From: an uncultured Campylobacter sp.
GTDB taxonomy: Bacteria > Campylobacterota > Campylobacteria > Campylobacterales > Campylobacteraceae
Assembly: GCF_938045775.1 (NCBI RefSeq)
Contig: NZ_CALIBH010000230.1
Span: 1-53,114, forward strand
DNA: 53,114 nucleotides
Reading direction: 5' to 3'
The notes under the pieces: model-generated
Told to the model about the DNA's origin: nothing
Database searches by the model: none
Seen by the model: the letters and a program-made list of their open reading frames with translations, nothing else
Program-made: the position numbers and the translations under genes
Shown: one piece after another, positions 40,181-49,706 of the stretch
How the letters are laid out: every line of letters starts with the position of its first letter
How positions within the stretch are numbered: position 1 is the first letter of the stretch

Positions 40181-43100
40181 TGACTGCAAGAGATTTTTTG
40201 GGCAACGAGCGGATCGCCGAGCTTGAAAGCAAGGGCTACAGCCCCGAGTATATCAAAGCTCTTGCAAAGGAACAATACGAGGCGAAAAAGAAAGAGCTTG
40301 CGGACAGCGGAGTGCGAGAGGACATCGCAAAGATGGCGATAGCCCAGAGGCTCGACGCAGATAATGCCAAAAAGCTCAATGACGAGGCTACGGCAAGCGC
40401 ACCAGATAGGTTTCTTAGAAACGTTTTTGATACCAGCGGCGATGAAAAAGCGGTAGATGAGGCGGATCAGAGATGGAGAGAGCTCAACCCTGATAAGATC
40501 GACATCGCAAGTCGCGTGGGACGTCTGATAAACAGGATCAATCCCCTAACCCTAGGCCCTAAAATCACGGATAAAGCGGCGGATATAAAACAAAACGGAC
40601 TCACCGCCGATAGCCTTGATAAGGATTTTGCCCTTTTTGCTGGAGTGGGTAAATTCCCAAATCAATTCGGTCGCGCCGTAAATACCGCGGGCGAAAAGAT
40701 CGCGGGCGCCGTGGGAGCGGATGGAGCGAAGCAGTTTTTCGGCGAAAACCGTAAATTCTTCGACGACAATGTAAAGGAGCTTGATCGGATAATCGCCGAA
40801 AACAACAAAGAGTGGGGAGAGGTCGGCGGGGCTATAGATCCGTTTCTTGCGGCACCCGCGGGGATTTTCACCAAGGGCGCCAAGCTTGCGAATATCGCAA
40901 AAAGCGCGGGCACGGGCTTTGCCCTGGGCGTAGGAATGAACGAGGTAAGAAACGCGGGGGACGATCGCTCGCTTGAGCAGCACGTCAAAGACGATTTGCT
41001 CGGCGGCGTGATAATGGGCGGGGCCAATGCGCTTTTTAGCGCCCTTTCGCGCGGCAAAGTAAATAACATCTCAAACCTCGCGGAGGATCTGCGCGGCACG
41101 TCAAAAGCCGCAGACGGCGCAGAGGGGGCGGCACGTGCGGCTGATGATGCAAGAGCGCTCGATGATGCTCTGGATGGGCTCGGAGGCGCGCAAAAAGAGG
41201 GTGCGGGCTCCGCTTCGCAAGAGCTCAAGACGAGCGATGCAGCGCAAGGCGCCCAAGAAGCAAAAGCGGACGAGCTCGCGAAAACGAATGCGAGCGATGC
41301 GGCAGGGGGCGAGCAGAGCGCTGCTCGTGCGGCGGATGATGCGGCGGCGCATACAAATACAGCTTCTGCCCCGCAAGGCGCGCAGGAGATCAAAGCCGCG
41401 AGCGGGGCGCAGGAGATCAAATCGTCCTCGTCCCCTGCGGCGCAAGGCGCGCAGAATGCCGAAGCCGCAGCGCAGGCGGATTTAGATCCGCGAGCGCAGG
41501 TAAGGCAGTATCTCAAAACCCAAAACGTGGCGGATGATGCCGCAGATAAAATTTTGGGCGAGCTTGACCGCGGTGCGAGCCGCTCGGCGCATTTGAGCGA
41601 GAGCGCGTTTAAAAAAGCGGACGAGCTTTACGAGCTCGCAAACCGCCTTGAGTGGGCGAGAGAGTATCAAAGCCGCGTCGCCGATCGCGCGGAGGAGCTA
41701 GCCCAGATGAGGGCGGACGGCATAGAGCGATTTGCCGCTATGCAAAGAGAGGCGGAAAGGATAGCAAAGGAAAATCCTACCCTTTCAGCTCGCGCACAAA
41801 GAGAACTTCTAAACTCGCGCATAAAACCAAGCGAAGCGGAGCTTCGATACACCCGCGCCTACAACGACGGTGCGGACGTCGATCCTATGTATGCCGGGCA
41901 AAATTTCATTTGGCGGGTGGAAAACGACATCAAAGCTCACCCCTACACTACCGAGCAATACGGCGCGCGCTTGGCGAGCAAGGGCTTTGCTCCCGACGTG
42001 CAGGCTGCGGCGATGCAGGCATACGACGACGGAGATATAAAATTTTTAAAAAACTATATCGACGCCAAGGTCGCAAAAGCCGAATACGACGACATCGTAA
42101 ACAATCAAATGAAAGATTGGACCATTAAAGATGGCAAAATAAGGAGGGTGCAAAATGGCAAAGCAAACGCAGACGCGCCGCAGCGCGGAGTCCACACAAA
42201 CGGCGCAGGCGCTGGCGGAAAAGATGAGCGAGTATCAAAGGGCGTTTCTGATCTCGGCGATACTCCAAGCCGAGCGGAGCGGGGACCGGGAGGCGATGCG
42301 CAGGTATCATCGCAGCGCGGATCTGCTGCTATACTCCGCGGCGAGGATGCAAAAAATGCCGCGGGCGATGAGCTCGTGGAACGATACGGGGCCGCTTCAG
42401 GCGATAGCGCAGCTGATGCCGCAGCTTCAAAACAGCGAGTGGTTTCAGCACAAGATGCGCCAGATCAAAGCGGCGCAGCGCTAAAAAGCGAGCCTCAAGG
42501 CGGCGATCTTGCGGCAAACGAGGGCGCAGACTCCGCCAAGCAAGGCACAAAGCTAAACGAGGATATGAAAAAGGGCTTCGTAAACGTTAATCTCACCTCT
42601 CATCTTGCGGGAGGACTTAGCGGCGGCATGCTTAACGCTACCGACGAGGAGGGCAAATTTAGCCCCGAGAGATTTGCGGCGGGCTTCATCGCAGGGCTCG
42701 GCGGCGTCGCAGTGATCCGAAAGGGTTTCCGCGCAAGTATGAAAGCCTACGCCGCAAAGCAGGCAAAGACCTATCCAACGCTCGCAAACGATCGAGCTGA
42801 TCTTTTCGCGCAAGCCCTAGGCGATGAGATCAAATCTCGTGCCAAAACGACGCTATTTAACGCCGCCGAGTTTGCAAAAACAAAGGTCGCGAACAAGACG
42901 GGGCTTGATTTCGAGCCTCAAATCTTTGCAGGAGAGAAAGCCTATGCCGAGCTAAAATACGCCCCCGTGAAAGCGGATAAGTTAAGCAAAGCGCAGGCTA
43001 TGGCGAAAGAGGGAAAAAATGAGTTAGAAATTTGGCGAGATACGGGCTGGTTTCGGGACAAGGACGGCGCTTGGAAATTTGAGATCGGCGACGGCGACGC

Positions 43101-46100
43101 GAAACTAAATCCTAAATTTCAAAGCGGCGGCAAGCTCGGGGATCTGCTAAAGCACGATGAGCTGTTTAAGGCCTATCCAAAGCTCAGGGATGTAAAGGTC
43201 GTAAAGATGCAAAGCGACGCTCCGTCCGGTGCGATACTTGCAAAGGATGCGAGGCAAAAGGAAAAGCGCGGCATCTACAACGTGACCTACAATAATAAAG
43301 TAGCAACCTATGTAAAGCAAGACCTAGATCAAATAGAGGGAGCTTTAAGATATGCGAGGGGCGATAGAAGCGAGGGAGCAAAGCATATAAAAATAAGACA
43401 CCTTAACAATGAGGGCAGCGAAGGATATGTAAGCAAAAAAGAGCTTTTAGATTTAGGCGAGAGCATGCGTAAATATTTAGCAAAGTATAAAGAGCCTTTT
43501 ATAAATAAACGCAATGCTAGAGTTTATGAATGGCAAGATGACAAGGGGGTGAGATTTAGGCTCGTAGCAAGTAACAAGTCCGCAGGGACGCCTTACACGG
43601 CCGAATTACCTCGACCTGCGGACTTTGAGGACATTATAACCTTTTACTCTGACAGAAACCTTAAAAAGCCTATGGAATTTGAAAACCCAAAGGTCAGATA
43701 CGACGTCAATTTGCAAAATTGGCACAAACACAGCGCGCCTATCACCAAGAACGCGGACGGAAGCCCGAAAGTGTTTTATCACGGAAGCTCCGCAAAGGAC
43801 ATTACGGAGTTTAAAGGCGAGTTTGATAAGAGCGGATATGGGTTTTGGTTTTCGCAGGAAAAAGAGATCGCGAATGAATTTAGAGAACACGGCAAAATCT
43901 ATAAAGTCTATCTAAAATCAAACAACCCTATCGATCTATCTTTTCCATACAGCGCAAAAGCGCAAAAGCTTCTGGACGAAGCCGAAGCCAAAGGGATAAA
44001 CACAGAGCTCTACCCCGATAAACAAAGCGACGGCTTTAAAAAATTTTTGAAGTCGAAAGGTTATGACGGCATAGTTATGCAAGACATCGACGGAGTGGAT
44101 GCGAAGCCGTATCTTATCGTTTTTGAGAGCAATCAGATCAAACACGTCAAAAATAGTGGCGATTTCAGCCCAAGCCCGAATATCTATCAAAGCGGTGAGG
44201 CGGGGTATTTCGATCCCCAGAGTAACACGATCGCCCTTAAAAATTTAAAAGACAGATCCACGCTGATACACGAGATCCAACACTGGGTGCAGAGCAAAGA
44301 GGGCTTTGCAACGGGCGGCACAGGCGGCGATGCGAACTACGCGAAGCTGCACGGCGAAGCGGAGGCTAGAAACGTGCAGACGCGCCTAGGCTTGGACGAT
44401 GCTGCAAGGGCGCAGAAAGACCCGCTAAGCACCTTTGACGTTAGCCCGGACGATACGATCGTTTTGCGAGACGGCGGCGTGAACGCAAACGAGGAGCCAC
44501 TTAAGTTCAAAGCAAGCGAGATCGAAAATATAGGAGGCGAGATCAAAAAGCGCCGCCCAAACATCGAGCAGGAGCTAGAGCAGAGCGTAGAGCAAATTTA
44601 CAAGGATAGCTACAAAAATCACGACACCGCGGGCGAGGTGCTGGATGCCGTAAGGACGGGCAATTTCGACGCGCTCTCGCAAGGGGTGCAGACGAACCTA
44701 AGCGAAAGCCAACTCGCGCGGCTCAAAAAGGACATCGCAGGCGCCAAGCTAACTCACATCAGCCGCGATGGCTTCACATTCAAAAAGCGCGGCAAAAATG
44801 GCGACGAGCAGATGATCTTCATCGATATGGACGAGGGCGGCAGGGCGCGCATCAATGCCTATTCTAAGGCTCATATTGACGAGAGCATTCGCGCAAACGA
44901 GACGATGTTTGATCGCCTCTTCGGCGGCGATGAGGCGCTGAAAAATTATAGCTTCGAGACCAAGGCAAAATTTCTAAATGAAAAAGACCCGATCAAGGCG
45001 GAGGAAATTTTAAAAAGAGCCGACAAGAGGGCTTTCAAAGCCAAAATCGCTCAAGAAAGCAAAGCAAAGCAGGAGAAATTACAAGCCGAATACGATCGCG
45101 CGGCGCGGCAGGCAGATCCTTTCAACCCCGATATGCCTACGATGAACGATCTGCTGGGTAAGACGGACGCGCTTTTGGGATCATACGGCGGCGCGGACGG
45201 CAAATGGGCGCAGTTTGTCGATACTCTATGGCGCAAGGGTATCAACAGATACGAAAACGCGGTAGATCGCATCTTTGAGGGCGAAAATACCCCCGCTTTG
45301 GTGAAAAAGGGGATGAGCGTCCTCGATCTACGAAACGCGGCAAAGCGGCAGATAGACGGCGCGATCGAGAGCTTTTTTCGCGAGAGCGCGGCTATTAATG
45401 CGCAGGCTCGCACTGCGGCGAAGTATCTCGACAAATTTGACGCCGCTCAGAGCGAGCAGCTATTTAACGCCCTGGATGGAAAGATAGCTAGAGCTGATCT
45501 CCCCGAGGAGCTGCAAGCGACCTATCAAAAGCTACGCGACGCGATCGATCATAACGCAAACGAGCTCATCAAGGCAGGTGCGCTGAAGCAGGAGAACAAG
45601 CTCACCGACTACATCGGGCATTATTACGACGAGTATATGCAAAACGAGCGTGGCAAAATAAGCAGGACATTTGATAAATTTTTCGCCCGTAAAGACCTGA
45701 GCGAGGCGCAAAAAAGAGCTCTGGGGCTTCGCACGGACATCAGCTTCGTAGTCGCAAATACTCTCGCAAAGCAGCGCACGCAGCTTCTTAAAGCTCGCGC
45801 ACTGCAAAGTATCGCGGATCGCTTCGGGCTCGATGAGATCCCCGCAGCCGCAAAGCAGGGGCAATACGTGCGGATCAGTGACGAAACCGTCGGAGGCGGC
45901 ATAAAGAAATTCGGCGCGCTTGCGGGCAAATACGTCCCAAAAGAGGTGGCGGAGGCGCTAAAGAGCACGCAGGCTCTGGGCGGGCAGCTCGGCGTGTTTG
46001 AGAAATACTGGAAGCCGCTCATAGACCACATCAAGGTGAACGTCACGGTCAAAAATCCTTTTACGCACATCTATAACGTCGCGAGCAACGTGGTGTTAGC

Positions 46101-47511
46101 ATTTTTGCACGGCGACGAAAAGGCTCTTGCGAATTGGGCGCTTTTGGGGCGGCAGAAGCGGCAGGAGTATTGGAAGCTCGCGCGTCGCTTGGGGCTGGAT
46201 AGCGCTATGGACGATCTGGAGGGCGCGATTAAGGGGCTTAAGCCTAAAAACGATAGCGAAGCTTTCGGAGTGCTAGGCACGGCTATGGATTTTTTAACCG
46301 CCGCAGGTAAAAATATCTACATGAGCGAGGGCTCCGCGCTGGGTAGGGCGGTCAGAAAAGCCTACGCTTGGGAGGATGAAATTTTCAAAATCGCGCGGTT
46401 TAAGAAAAACCTCGACGCGATCGCTGCAAAACGCGGATATGCCGCGGGCGACCTCTCTAAATTTAGCGAAAAGGAGCTTGCAGCGGCGATGAGCGATGCG
46501 CAGTATCACTACGTCGATTATAGCACCCATTTCAACGGCTTTTTACGCAAGCTCGACAAAAGCGGTCTGACGCCGTTTTTGCACTACTCCGTCAAATCGA
46601 CGCCGATGGTGATCAAAGCGATACTCAAAAACCCGCATCGTTTCGCGATGATGCAGGCAGCCTTTATAGCTGCGGACGCCGCGGGGCTGTCGCTAAGCTC
46701 GATTATCGCAGATACTGAAAAGGAAAATCTAACCAAGCCGAAGTGGGCGCAAAGCTCGAAATTCCCTAACGTTTTTGGTCTCAAAACTTGGGCTAGGGTC
46801 GGAAATAGCGATACCTATTTTAACGCAGGTCGTGCGGTCCCCGGCTTTAGATTTGACGAAATGTTTGATCTTAAAGGAGGAGGCTTTATCGGTGGATTAG
46901 TGCAGATCATATTTTTTGGCAAAAGCCCTTTAGGCTATGACATAGAGAGTAAAGAGGATAGCGGGGCGGAAAGCGCTCGCAAGCGCGCAAAAGAGCTAGC
47001 TAAAAATTATTTACCGAGCTTTACGATCGGCAGATACGGGCAGCAGCTCGGCGAGCAGGCTCTTTCAGACATCACGGGCGACAAAGATTACGCGCCGAAA
47101 GACTACAACAAGGACGAGCTGGGATACGCGGGCATCCTAAAACGTAGCGTGGGCGCGCGCCGTTTCAATCAACAAAAAGAGCTAAATAGCGAGCTCGGCA
47201 AGCTACGCAAGCAAAAGATGGAGCTTGAATATGTAAAGGTGCCTGATAGCGACGACGAGGAAAAGGTCGAAAAGGCGGTCAAATATAACGAAAAGCTGCA
47301 AAAGATGAGCGCTTCGGAAAAAGAGAAAAAGCAGAAACAGATTGATCACAAGCTTGAAATTTTCAAAGAGGTGGCGGATGCGGAGGGGTTTGCCTTCGAC
47401 GTGCAGAGCCTCAAGCGGCTACGCGATGAGAAAAAACAGCGTAAATTTGCGCCCAAGAAATTTGATCCCGCGCTGATCTCCCGCCCGCAGATCGGGAAGT
47501 TTTCGAAATAG
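40180..47511 (+). CDS. Giant polyvalent virion protein with ART-like and HEIxH metallopeptidase-like segments
   Basis: A 2443-residue protein, likely ejected with the DNA. Recognisable parts in order: helical N terminus; a Gly/Ala hydrophobic segment near 215-260; an Ala/Asp-rich disordered stretch (about 310-435); a low-complexity linker at about 655-770 that contains an overprinted gene; an ADP-ribosyltransferase-like domain near 1195-1310 with VFYHGSS, then GYGFWFSQEKEIANEF and SKGYDGIVMQD; a HEIQHW motif at about 1364-1369, the zinc-ligand signature of polyvalent-protein peptidases; long helical regions; and a C terminus reminiscent of LPD38-type segments (FPNVFGLKTWARVG). Large polyvalent proteins are known from phages and conjugative elements and are thought to protect incoming DNA from host defences. 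Confidence 0.75.
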   Translation: MTARDFLGNERIAELESKGYSPEYIKALAKEQYEAKKKELADSGVREDIAKMAIAQRLDADNAKKLNDEATASAPDRFLRNVFDTSGDEKAVDEADQRWRELNPDKIDIASRVGRLINRINPLTLGPKITDKAADIKQNGLTADSLDKDFALFAGVGKFPNQFGRAVNTAGEKIAGAVGADGAKQFFGENRKFFDDNVKELDRIIAENNKEWGEVGGAIDPFLAAPAGIFTKGAKLANIAKSAGTGFALGVGMNEVRNAGDDRSLEQHVKDDLLGGVIMGGANALFSALSRGKVNNISNLAEDLRGTSKAADGAEGAARAADDARALDDALDGLGGAQKEGAGSASQELKTSDAAQGAQEAKADELAKTNASDAAGGEQSAARAADDAAAHTNTASAPQGAQEIKAASGAQEIKSSSSPAAQGAQNAEAAAQADLDPRAQVRQYLKTQNVADDAADKILGELDRGASRSAHLSESAFKKADELYELANRLEWAREYQSRVADRAEELAQMRADGIERFAAMQREAERIAKENPTLSARAQRELLNSRIKPSEAELRYTRAYNDGADVDPMYAGQNFIWRVENDIKAHPYTTEQYGARLASKGFAPDVQAAAMQAYDDGDIKFLKNYIDAKVAKAEYDDIVNNQMKDWTIKDGKIRRVQNGKANADAPQRGVHTNGAGAGGKDERVSKGVSDLGDTPSRAERGPGGDAQVSSQRGSAAILRGEDAKNAAGDELVERYGAASGDSAADAAASKQRVVSAQDAPDQSGAALKSEPQGGDLAANEGADSAKQGTKLNEDMKKGFVNVNLTSHLAGGLSGGMLNATDEEGKFSPERFAAGFIAGLGGVAVIRKGFRASMKAYAAKQAKTYPTLANDRADLFAQALGDEIKSRAKTTLFNAAEFAKTKVANKTGLDFEPQIFAGEKAYAELKYAPVKADKLSKAQAMAKEGKNELEIWRDTGWFRDKDGAWKFEIGDGDAKLNPKFQSGGKLGDLLKHDELFKAYPKLRDVKVVKMQSDAPSGAILAKDARQKEKRGIYNVTYNNKVATYVKQDLDQIEGALRYARGDRSEGAKHIKIRHLNNEGSEGYVSKKELLDLGESMRKYLAKYKEPFINKRNARVYEWQDDKGVRFRLVASNKSAGTPYTAELPRPADFEDIITFYSDRNLKKPMEFENPKVRYDVNLQNWHKHSAPITKNADGSPKVFYHGSSAKDITEFKGEFDKSGYGFWFSQEKEIANEFREHGKIYKVYLKSNNPIDLSFPYSAKAQKLLDEAEAKGINTELYPDKQSDGFKKFLKSKGYDGIVMQDIDGVDAKPYLIVFESNQIKHVKNSGDFSPSPNIYQSGEAGYFDPQSNTIALKNLKDRSTLIHEIQHWVQSKEGFATGGTGGDANYAKLHGEAEARNVQTRLGLDDAARAQKDPLSTFDVSPDDTIVLRDGGVNANEEPLKFKASEIENIGGEIKKRRPNIEQELEQSVEQIYKDSYKNHDTAGEVLDAVRTGNFDALSQGVQTNLSESQLARLKKDIAGAKLTHISRDGFTFKKRGKNGDEQMIFIDMDEGGRARINAYSKAHIDESIRANETMFDRLFGGDEALKNYSFETKAKFLNEKDPIKAEEILKRADKRAFKAKIAQESKAKQEKLQAEYDRAARQADPFNPDMPTMNDLLGKTDALLGSYGGADGKWAQFVDTLWRKGINRYENAVDRIFEGENTPALVKKGMSVLDLRNAAKRQIDGAIESFFRESAAINAQARTAAKYLDKFDAAQSEQLFNALDGKIARADLPEELQATYQKLRDAIDHNANELIKAGALKQENKLTDYIGHYYDEYMQNERGKISRTFDKFFARKDLSEAQKRALGLRTDISFVVANTLAKQRTQLLKARALQSIADRFGLDEIPAAAKQGQYVRISDETVGGGIKKFGALAGKYVPKEVAEALKSTQALGGQLGVFEKYWKPLIDHIKVNVTVKNPFTHIYNVASNVVLAFLHGDEKALANWALLGRQKRQEYWKLARRLGLDSAMDDLEGAIKGLKPKNDSEAFGVLGTAMDFLTAAGKNIYMSEGSALGRAVRKAYAWEDEIFKIARFKKNLDAIAAKRGYAAGDLSKFSEKELAAAMSDAQYHYVDYSTHFNGFLRKLDKSGLTPFLHYSVKSTPMVIKAILKNPHRFAMMQAAFIAADAAGLSLSSIIADTEKENLTKPKWAQSSKFPNVFGLKTWARVGNSDTYFNAGRAVPGFRFDEMFDLKGGGFIGGLVQIIFFGKSPLGYDIESKEDSGAESARKRAKELAKNYLPSFTIGRYGQQLGEQALSDITGDKDYAPKDYNKDELGYAGILKRSVGARRFNQQKELNSELGKLRKQKMELEYVKVPDSDDEEKVEKAVKYNEKLQKMSASEKEKKQKQIDHKLEIFKEVADAEGFAFDVQSLKRLRDEKKQRKFAPKKFDPALISRPQIGKFSK
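42155..42484 (+). CDS. Overprinted gene inside the giant protein gene
   Basis: A 109-residue protein wholly nested in the +1 frame of the giant gene. AAGGAGG at 42141-42147 stands seven bases before the ATG, the best ribosome-binding site in this part of the phage. The product looks like a real helical protein (SEYQRAFLISAILQAERSGD, LLLYSAARMQKMPRAMSSW, LQAIAQLMPQLQNSEWFQHKM), while the host frame over the same bases is repetitive Gly/Ala/Ser/Arg. That contrast is opposite to what chance would give. Function is unknown. Confidence 0.65.
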   Translation: MAKQTQTRRSAESTQTAQALAEKMSEYQRAFLISAILQAERSGDREAMRRYHRSADLLLYSAARMQKMPRAMSSWNDTGPLQAIAQLMPQLQNSEWFQHKMRQIKAAQR

Positions 47512-47779
47512 TAGCCCGCTACGGCGAGTTTGCGGCGGCATAAAATTGCGGGCAATAGGCTTGGCTGCGGGCTCGCTATGGTGCGAGCTTGCGACCGATC
47601 CCGCAACTTCGCGAGGGTTTGGCTAGACCTGCACGATCTGCTACGGCGAGTTTATAAAATTTAGGACGCGCCGCCATATAATCACCGCGCTCAAGGGGTC
47701 CTCTCTCCTCCTTGGGCGCTACATCAAAGAGAGAGAAAATGCAAAAACCGATAATTCCAAAATTTAAGATTTTTCTAAA
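47512..47779 (+). promoter_or_regulatory. Late-promoter-like repeat copy 3 and leader hairpin
   Basis: AAAATTTAGGACGCGC with a perfect TATAAT (47677-47682) lies at 47656-47684. Immediately downstream GCGCTCAAGG at 47687-47696 can pair with CCTTGGGCGC at 47710-47719 (one G-T pair), so the transcript would begin with a stem-loop. A short 16-codon frame starts at ATG 47739 after AGAGAGAG and overlaps the methyltransferase start. Confidence 0.55.
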
Positions 47780-48082
47780 ATGTATCTAGCGACTATCTTT
47801 TCAGGCATCGGCGTAGCGGAGATGGCGCATCGCAAGGTTTTCGGCTGTAGCGGCACAATCTTTGCTTGCGAAATCGACAAATTCGCCCGCCGTAGCTATG
47901 AAGCCAACGCAGGAAACCATCAGGGCGTGCCTTTCTATGGGGACGTCCGCACCCTAGACGCTACGAGGTATCGCGGACAAATAGACGTGCTTGTAGGCGG
48001 CAGCCCCTGCCAAGATTTTTCTATCGCGGGAGAGCGAGCGGGCACGGAGGGAGATCGCGGCAATCTCAGAGGGAAATTATAA
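47780..48082 (+). pseudogene. DNA cytosine-5 methyltransferase, N-terminal third only
   Basis: One hundred residues with motif I (TIFSGIGVAEMA) and motif IV with the catalytic cysteine (VGGSPCQDFS), plus the GTEGDRGNL segment, then the family sequence stops and a TAA follows four codons later. A C5 methyltransferase is normally over 300 residues, so motifs VI-X and the target-recognition domain are missing. AT-rich genes of different character begin 300 bp later, suggesting replacement by insertion or deletion. It is probably inactive. Confidence 0.85.
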
Positions 48083-48390
48083 CCCTCTAGCATATCCATA
48101 AAATCTAATCAAGAATTTATTCAAATTTTAACTAGGCTTCAATAGGCGGGGCGCTACAATATAAATATTCTTTACGTCATTACTTTAATTACTTTTTAAG
48201 CAAGACCTGATTAATATAACCATACAGCAACCGATATATTATCTACTCTCTTGTGATGATTTGCAATAGAGTAGCGAATGGGCGTTAAAGAGCACATTAT
48301 TATACAGAAATAATTTGTAGTAGTCTATGATGCTTTAAGTAAAACTTAAGAATATCTAGTATAAATTTTATAGAGAAAAGGAAAAATGGT
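48083..48390. other. AT-rich junction without a gene
   Basis: About 300 bp between the cut methyltransferase and an AT-rich cassette. It holds TTAAGT and ACTTAA as a small inverted repeat near 48335, and TATAAA at 48360-48365, which can serve as the -10 for the gene at 48391. No methyltransferase continuation is seen in any frame. Confidence 0.5.
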
Positions 48391-48666
48391 ATGCAAAATG
48401 TAGACGGCATAAAAGAGGCTCAAACAGTGTATTTTAACGGCTTTTCACTTTCTATTGCGTCCAGAGATGTTAAGCTGGCTCTATTTTTGACCGATAAAAT
48501 CGTTGCGGAGACCTATATGTCTTTTCATACTTTAAAAACTCTACAAGAAGCCATAAATAAGACAATTGAAGAGATTGAGCGTTCGGCAGGTACACTTGAA
48601 GAAGGCATTGAAATCACAAAAGAGAAATCAGGCAATGTCAAAAAAACAAGAAATATTAAAAAATAA
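48391..48666 (+). CDS. DUF3467-like small protein
   Basis: A 91-residue protein. The beta strands VYFNGFSLSIASRDVKLALFL, then an AETYMSFHTLKTLQEAINKTIEEIE helix, recall the DUF3467 pattern in which strands precede SPxHAKxLxxALxxNIxxYE. A charged tail follows. AAAAGGAAAAA lies upstream. It is first of three overlapping AT-rich genes and could be a core of that cassette. The family assignment is tentative. Confidence 0.55.
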   Translation: MQNVDGIKEAQTVYFNGFSLSIASRDVKLALFLTDKIVAETYMSFHTLKTLQEAINKTIEEIERSAGTLEEGIEITKEKSGNVKKTRNIKK

Positions 48667-49240
48667 ATTTATAGAAATATCAAATTATAAAAAAGATCCG
48701 TTAGATAAAAACGATAAGTCTATTTCAGATAATACTTTGGCGGTTGCATATGCGATAGCTAAAAATATTCCTGAACGATATTATATCAATATTGGGTTAT
48801 TTACGATAGGTGATGGCGACGTAATAGTCTCTTTAGAGATAAAAGAGGACTATACTCTACAACTACAAATATATAATGAGAATAAAATTCTTATACGAGA
48901 ACTAAAATTGCATAAATTATATATAGATAAAAATGTTTATACTATAGATAATATTATGGACTTAATAAAAAATAAGGTTTATATGCAAGACTTAAAAAAA
49001 CTGTATAAATTTTGTATGAGCGAGAATATTTTCAATATAGATAGCATTATGAATTTAAATAGCGATTACTATGTTACCGCCAGCGACATATACAAAAAGG
49101 CGAAAAAAACTGAAAATGATCAAAACAAAAACTATAGAGTACATCGAATTACAGAAGAAGATATAAACAAATTATTAAAGCCTAAAAAAGATACAATCTG
49201 TTATCCAAAAGATAGTATATTAGTACCTAAATATGCATAA
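48635..49240 (+). CDS. AT-rich cassette protein 2, unknown
   Basis: A 201-residue protein counted from ATG at 48635, inside the 3' end of the previous gene; the frame is open to 48566. It has a strand-rich middle (RYYINIGLFTIGDGDVIVSL, YTLQLQIYNENKILI) and a Lys/Asn-rich helical C terminus. No domain is recognised. Codon use is far more AT-rich than the phage structural genes, pointing to separate origin. It overlaps the next gene by 8 bp. Confidence 0.6.
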   Translation: MSKKQEILKNKFIEISNYKKDPLDKNDKSISDNTLAVAYAIAKNIPERYYINIGLFTIGDGDVIVSLEIKEDYTLQLQIYNENKILIRELKLHKLYIDKNVYTIDNIMDLIKNKVYMQDLKKLYKFCMSENIFNIDSIMNLNSDYYVTASDIYKKAKKTENDQNKNYRVHRITEEDINKLLKPKKDTICYPKDSILVPKYA

Positions 49241-49706
49241 CAGAGACACAATTCTTATAAGAGTTCTTAAAAATCAAACAGATGATACTTATTTAAATTT
49301 TCAGCTAAGAGAATCGGATACAGACGGATTATCTCTTTATAATAAAAGTGCTATAGAAAAAAGTGGCAAACAGATATGTGAATTTATAGGTGCGCAGCTT
49401 GGACTACCTAAAAGATACATTGAGATATTAAAGAATTATATATGCGCTCAATATGAAGATATTAATATTGAGCGTAAAGGCAACGACTATCATTATACTA
49501 TTTCTTTTAAAAATAAAAAATTGCCCGATGATATAGAGTGGTGTAATAAAAGATTATGTGATATATATAATGACATATTCGATCCAAAGAAAATATATCG
49601 GTGCAATAAGTTTGAAGCTCAAAAGGACGATGATAGGATTAATAAAATCATCGACAGCTCTCTCTTTAAAGATTTGGATTCTAAATTTAAAAAAGAATCA
49701 ACTTAA
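49233..49706 (+). CDS. AT-rich cassette protein 3, unknown
   Basis: A 157-residue protein. It begins MHNRDTILIRVLKNQTDDTY and has helices and strands with LGLPKRYIEILKNYICAQYED and YHYTISFKNKKLPDD. It is translated by overlap with the upstream gene. No family, transmembrane helix or catalytic motif is visible. The three genes form a compact accessory unit that may be a moron or defence-like cassette; function is not inferred. Confidence 0.6.
   Translation: MHNRDTILIRVLKNQTDDTYLNFQLRESDTDGLSLYNKSAIEKSGKQICEFIGAQLGLPKRYIEILKNYICAQYEDINIERKGNDYHYTISFKNKKLPDDIEWCNKRLCDIYNDIFDPKKIYRCNKFEAQKDDDRINKIIDSSLFKDLDSKFKKEST

Noticed and set aside
41135..41485. 116-codon plus-strand frame within the giant gene
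   Set aside because: Unlike the frame at 42155 it has no ribosome-binding site and its Arg/Met-rich product is a shift of the Ala-rich repeat.
40552..41516. Long minus-strand frames opposite the giant protein gene
   Set aside because: They mirror the Ala/Asp-rich repeats of the real frame and give Ser/Ala/Cys-rich nonsense; no start signals.
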